A stretch of 64,000 bases of DNA from Candidatus Kryptoniota bacterium (GTDB taxonomy: Bacteria; Bacteroidota; Ignavibacteria; Kryptoniales; Kryptoniaceae): positions 1 to 64,000 of the forward strand of contig CALJEK010000031.1 of NCBI GenBank assembly GCA_938074445.1. The letters are read 5' to 3'. Positions 61,444 through 64,000 of this stretch are shown here, one piece after another. Made by a program: the position numbers and the translations under genes. The notes under the pieces are model-generated. The model saw only the letters and a list, made by a program, of their open reading frames with translations. It was not told the DNA's origin and did not search any database. The stretch's first letter is position 1. Each line of letters begins with the position of its first letter.

Positions 61444-62190
61444 TTAATTTGAAATTTTTCCAAGCACTCCACTTTGAGTTGAAACTATAACTATATCAAC
61501 CCTTCTATTTTTTGCTCTGTTCTCCTCAGTATCGTTCGGTGCAATAGGTTTATACTCCGAGTGCCCAACAATTGAAATTTTCTCCGGGGGAACACCTTTG
61601 CTAATCAAATGATATGCTGTGTTTAAAGCTCTTGCAACTGAAAGGTGCCAGTTTGATGGAAATCTTACAGTATTGATCGGTTTGTTATCCGTATGTCCCT
61701 CAACTCTTATTTTATTTGGTAAAAATTTTAAAATTTCAGCAAGAGTGTCAAGAACCGCCTTTGCCTCCGGTTTTAAATCCGCGCTCCCCGATTCAAAAAG
61801 TAATCTTTCTAGAAGATGAATTGTTAAACCTTCCGTAGATGTTGTTATTATTATTTTCTTTGATTGAATGTTGGAGCTTAAAATCGCGCTGATCTGAACC
61901 TCAAGGTTTTGTTGACGTGGCAATTGAGATGAACTCGCAATCGCATCTGAACTTGATTTCGGAGGCGTTGGAGCTACAAGGATACCTTTGCCACCAGCAA
62001 GAACACCACTGCCTCCGAAAAGTTGGCTAAAAGCCGAGACCCACTGTTGATACTTGTTCAAATCAATTTGCGACATTGAATAAAGAACGACAAAAAGTCC
62101 AAGAAGAAGCGTGATAAGGTCAGCGTAAGTTATAAGCCACCTTTCAAGATTTTCGTGCTCCTCACCATGTTGCTTTTTTCTTCTTGACAT
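61444..62190 (-). CDS. motB: Flagellar motor stator protein MotB
   Basis: MotB has one membrane helix with the proton-conducting Asp (D24 in LITYADLITLLLGLFVVLYS), a plug/linker, and an OmpA-like peptidoglycan-binding domain (AVLDTLAEILKFLPNKIRVEGHTDNKPI, then RAKNRRVDIVI). 248 aa is normal. It is one base after motA. With MotA it forms the stator; whether H+ or Na+ is used cannot be read here, though other Na+ transporters occur in this window. Confidence 0.95.
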   Translation of the reverse strand: MSRRKKQHGEEHENLERWLITYADLITLLLGLFVVLYSMSQIDLNKYQQWVSAFSQLFGGSGVLAGGKGILVAPTPPKSSSDAIASSSQLPRQQNLEVQISAILSSNIQSKKIIITTSTEGLTIHLLERLLFESGSADLKPEAKAVLDTLAEILKFLPNKIRVEGHTDNKPINTVRFPSNWHLSVARALNTAYHLISKGVPPEKISIVGHSEYKPIAPNDTEENRAKNRRVDIVIVSTQSGVLGKISN

Positions 62191-62191
62191 A

Positions 62192-62977
62192 TCAAATTTC
62201 TATTGCTTGTTCACTTATTGGAAACATTGAATAAAGCTTTGTTTTAATTATTGTCGGAACTTCACCGGCTTGAATCGCAAGGACACCTTCAACGATAATT
62301 TCAAGCAAAATTTTCTCCTCAGCATGGATTGATTTTAACCTATCTGAAATCGGAAGCCAAATGATATTTGCAGAGAATACACCCCAAAGCGTCGCTATAA
62401 AGGCACTTGCTATATGACGAATTAATTCATTCGGGTCGCCCCCAGCATTTGCAAGCGTTGAAATTAACCCCATAACTGTTCCAATTATCCCCATAGTCGG
62501 TGCATATCCGCCCATCTTCTGAAATACCATCGCATTTGTCATATGTCTCTCGGTTATATAATTTATCTCAATATCTGCAATCTCCCGAATTGTCTCGGGA
62601 TCGGTTCCATCAATCGCAAGGCGTAATATCTTTTTCAAAAATGGATGCGATATATTGTTAACCTCTTTCTCAAGTGCAAGGATTCCGTCTTTCCTTGCTA
62701 TAATTGCAAAATTCACGATCAAGTCAACTGTTTCAACTATATTAAATTTTGGCGGGAAAAGCGCAAGTTTTATAAAGCTCGGAATTCTAAAAAATATCTT
62801 CGCAGGTGAACCAATCATAGCCGTTGCAATCGTCCCACCAAAAACAATAAGCATTGCCGGAATTAAAATTAAAGCACCAAGTGTTCCCCCTTCAAGCAAA
62901 AATGAACCAAAAATTGATAACACACCAAGTATGAGTCCAACGATAGTTCCAAATTCAAAGTTTGAACTATTTTTCAT
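62192..62977 (-). CDS. motA: Flagellar motor stator protein MotA
   Basis: A four-helix protein of 261 aa. FGTIVGLILGVLSIFGSFLLEGG, the cytoplasmic loop with IREIADIEINYITERH, and MGGYAPTMGIIGTVMGLISTLANAG and HIASAFIATLWGVFSANIIWLP are typical of MotA/PomA, including the conserved Pro-containing APTMGIIGT helix. Its start overlaps the flgL stop by four bases; motB follows after one base. Confidence 0.95.
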   Translation of the reverse strand: MKNSSNFEFGTIVGLILGVLSIFGSFLLEGGTLGALILIPAMLIVFGGTIATAMIGSPAKIFFRIPSFIKLALFPPKFNIVETVDLIVNFAIIARKDGILALEKEVNNISHPFLKKILRLAIDGTDPETIREIADIEINYITERHMTNAMVFQKMGGYAPTMGIIGTVMGLISTLANAGGDPNELIRHIASAFIATLWGVFSANIIWLPISDRLKSIHAEEKILLEIIVEGVLAIQAGEVPTIIKTKLYSMFPISEQAIEI

Positions 62978-63867
62978 CTTAGATAATCAATAATTGTTTT
63001 TTGAACTATCTTTCCGGCAATTTCGTAAGCCGATTCAAGAATTAATCTATCCCTTTGCAAATTTATTGCTTGTTGAGCTACGTCTGTATCCTGGCGAAGC
63101 GATAAAATCTCCTTTAAAATGATGTTCTGCTTCTCAATTTGCTTCTGCAAGAGCAAAAATCTATTCATTAAAGCCCCGACATTCGATGCTTGACTTGTGA
63201 TAAAGTCGAAAATTTCGCCAAACCTTTGTAAAAGCAAATCATTCGGTCTTACCCTATCTCTTAAAGAATTTTTTATCTGAAGTATCAAATCGAAAACCTC
63301 CCGCCCGCCAAACAATTCTTCAACCGTGAAATTAACTTTTTCGTAAACCCCATCGTTAACCTCGAATTTTATCACACCGTTAGATAAGTCTGCGCTCAAA
63401 AAATCTGTGCTTTCATTGTAATTAAATGGCTTCACGTTTGTTTTTGTCCCATTGAATATGTATTTCCCCTTAAACTTCGTATTGGCAGAATCAAGCAATT
63501 GTTTGAACAGCTCATTCAACCTGTTAGCATATGTTTGATAATCTGGCTGTCTGGATGGATTCGAAATTTCAACAAGCAATGTCTTAATCTCCGTTAAAGT
63601 ATTAATAAAATTATCAACAGCGTCCTCAGTTGCCCTCAAAAAATCAATCGCATCATTTATATTTTTTTGAAATTGCTCGTTTCCACTTATCATACTTCTC
63701 AAACTCATCACAGAATTTGCGACATACGGGTCATCCGAAACAGCGTTGATATTTCTACCCGTTGCAATTTTAAGTTGGGTTTCGTTAAACCTTTCTCTAG
63801 TTCTGTTTATGTTTTCGATTAAGTTTTTTATAACTGTTAACTCAGTAACTCTCATAATTTCACTCAA
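62974..63867 (-). CDS. flgL: Flagellar hook-filament junction protein FlgL
   Basis: A 297-aa flagellin-like protein: MRVTELTVIKNLIENINRTRER and IATGRNINAVSDDPYVANSVM at the N-terminus, and NIILKEILSLRQDTDVAQQAINLQRD at the C-terminus form the flagellin D0/D1 helices, with a short centre. It is the HAP3 adaptor between hook and filament. It follows flgK after six bases and precedes motA with an ATGA overlap. The N-terminal motif distinguishes FlgL from flagellin in this setting. Confidence 0.92.
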   Translation of the reverse strand: MSEIMRVTELTVIKNLIENINRTRERFNETQLKIATGRNINAVSDDPYVANSVMSLRSMISGNEQFQKNINDAIDFLRATEDAVDNFINTLTEIKTLLVEISNPSRQPDYQTYANRLNELFKQLLDSANTKFKGKYIFNGTKTNVKPFNYNESTDFLSADLSNGVIKFEVNDGVYEKVNFTVEELFGGREVFDLILQIKNSLRDRVRPNDLLLQRFGEIFDFITSQASNVGALMNRFLLLQKQIEKQNIILKEILSLRQDTDVAQQAINLQRDRLILESAYEIAGKIVQKTIIDYLR

Positions 63868-63873
63868 TTATTT

Positions 63874-64000
63874 TTATCTTACCATTGAAAGAATCGCATC
63901 TAGCATCTCATTCACCGTTTGTATAACCTTTGCCGACGCTTCAAACATTCTTTGAAATTTTATCATATTAAGCATTTCCTCATCAATCGAAACCCCAGAG
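63874..64000 (-). CDS. flgK: Flagellar hook-associated protein FlgK (C-terminal end only)
   Basis: Forty-one residues reading SGVSIDEEMLNMIKFQRMFE and continuing ASAKVIQTVNEMLDAILSMVR are visible before the stop, matching the conserved FlgK C-terminal helix. The rest lies beyond the window edge. It is the first visible gene of the flgK-flgL-motA-motB-fliW-csrA run. Confidence 0.9.
   Translation of the reverse strand, partial: SGVSIDEEMLNMIKFQRMFEASAKVIQTVNEMLDAILSMVR

Noticed and set aside
1-64000. CRISPR arrays, insertion sequences, tRNA or rRNA genes
   Set aside because: I found no regularly spaced repeats, no transposase, no cloverleaf with conserved TTCGA loop and no rRNA sequence in the intergenic stretches.

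Overview
The window is one compact, AT-rich (roughly 35-40% G+C by eye) bacterial chromosome segment with no rRNA, no tRNA that I could see, no CRISPR array and no insertion sequence. It fits a Gram-negative thermophile-like member of the Bacteroidota/Chlorobi/Ignavibacteria (FCB) side, possibly a Kryptonia-like lineage: outer-membrane porins and PorV/UPF0164-like barrels, many lipoproteins, futalosine menaquinone synthesis, type B-like succinate dehydrogenase with two short anchors, a malic enzyme-PTA fusion, and flagellar genes. Strong Shine-Dalgarno sites (for example before trmD, aroF, fusA-like, malic enzyme, mgtE) argue against a typical SD-poor Bacteroidota. The taxonomic placement is inference; no marker gene search was possible.

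Layout. 1-6.3 kb (+): end of an inositol monophosphatase, nikR, (queF on -), an SppA peptidase fused to an outer-membrane-type barrel, a WbpB-WbpD-type sugar oxidoreductase/acetyltransferase fusion, and nadE. 6.3-13.0 kb (-): a four-gene flavin cluster (apbE, porin, FMN-binding protein, a duplicated multi-pass membrane protein) preceded by a 21-bp DtxR-like palindrome, then a DASS transporter and a radical SAM protein. 13.1-16.7 kb: DUF971 (+), sdhCDAB (-). 16.9-19.0 kb (+): two glycosyltransferases. 19.1-27.4 kb (-): an EF-G-like GTPase, DUF948 and YtxH envelope proteins, fbp, a heterodimeric ABC exporter, a CDGSH protein. 27.5-32.9 kb (+): DedA/YqaA, udk, thioredoxin lipoprotein, nhaC, ZIP, ECF sigma factor, toastrack protein. 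32.9-37.9 kb (-): mqnE, TPR, mqnA, mgtE, flavodoxin. 38.0-42.1 kb (-): ffh-rpsP-khpA-(secreted unknown)-rimM-trmD-rplS. 42.1-45.5 kb (-): S9 peptidase, MFS. 45.8-48.5 kb (+): aroF-tyrA-polynucleotide-kinase-like. 48.5-52.9 kb (-): malic enzyme, two TPM-domain proteins, a duplicated membrane protein. 53.1-60.8 kb (+): a CHASE2-sigma54 activator followed by a sigma54-type promoter and an envelope operon. 60.8-64 kb (-): flgK-flgL-motA-motB-fliW-csrA.

The two most promising uncharacterised systems are (a) the 53.1-60.5 kb locus: a membrane sigma54 activator with an extracytoplasmic CHASE2 sensor, a near-consensus -24/-12 promoter immediately downstream, a lipoprotein gene broken by an exact 11-bp tandem duplication, a second lipoprotein, a barrel-transglutaminase fusion and a FecR-like/TPR protein; and (b) the 6.3-10.2 kb flavinylation cluster, which looks like an envelope electron-transfer module under a metal-type operator.
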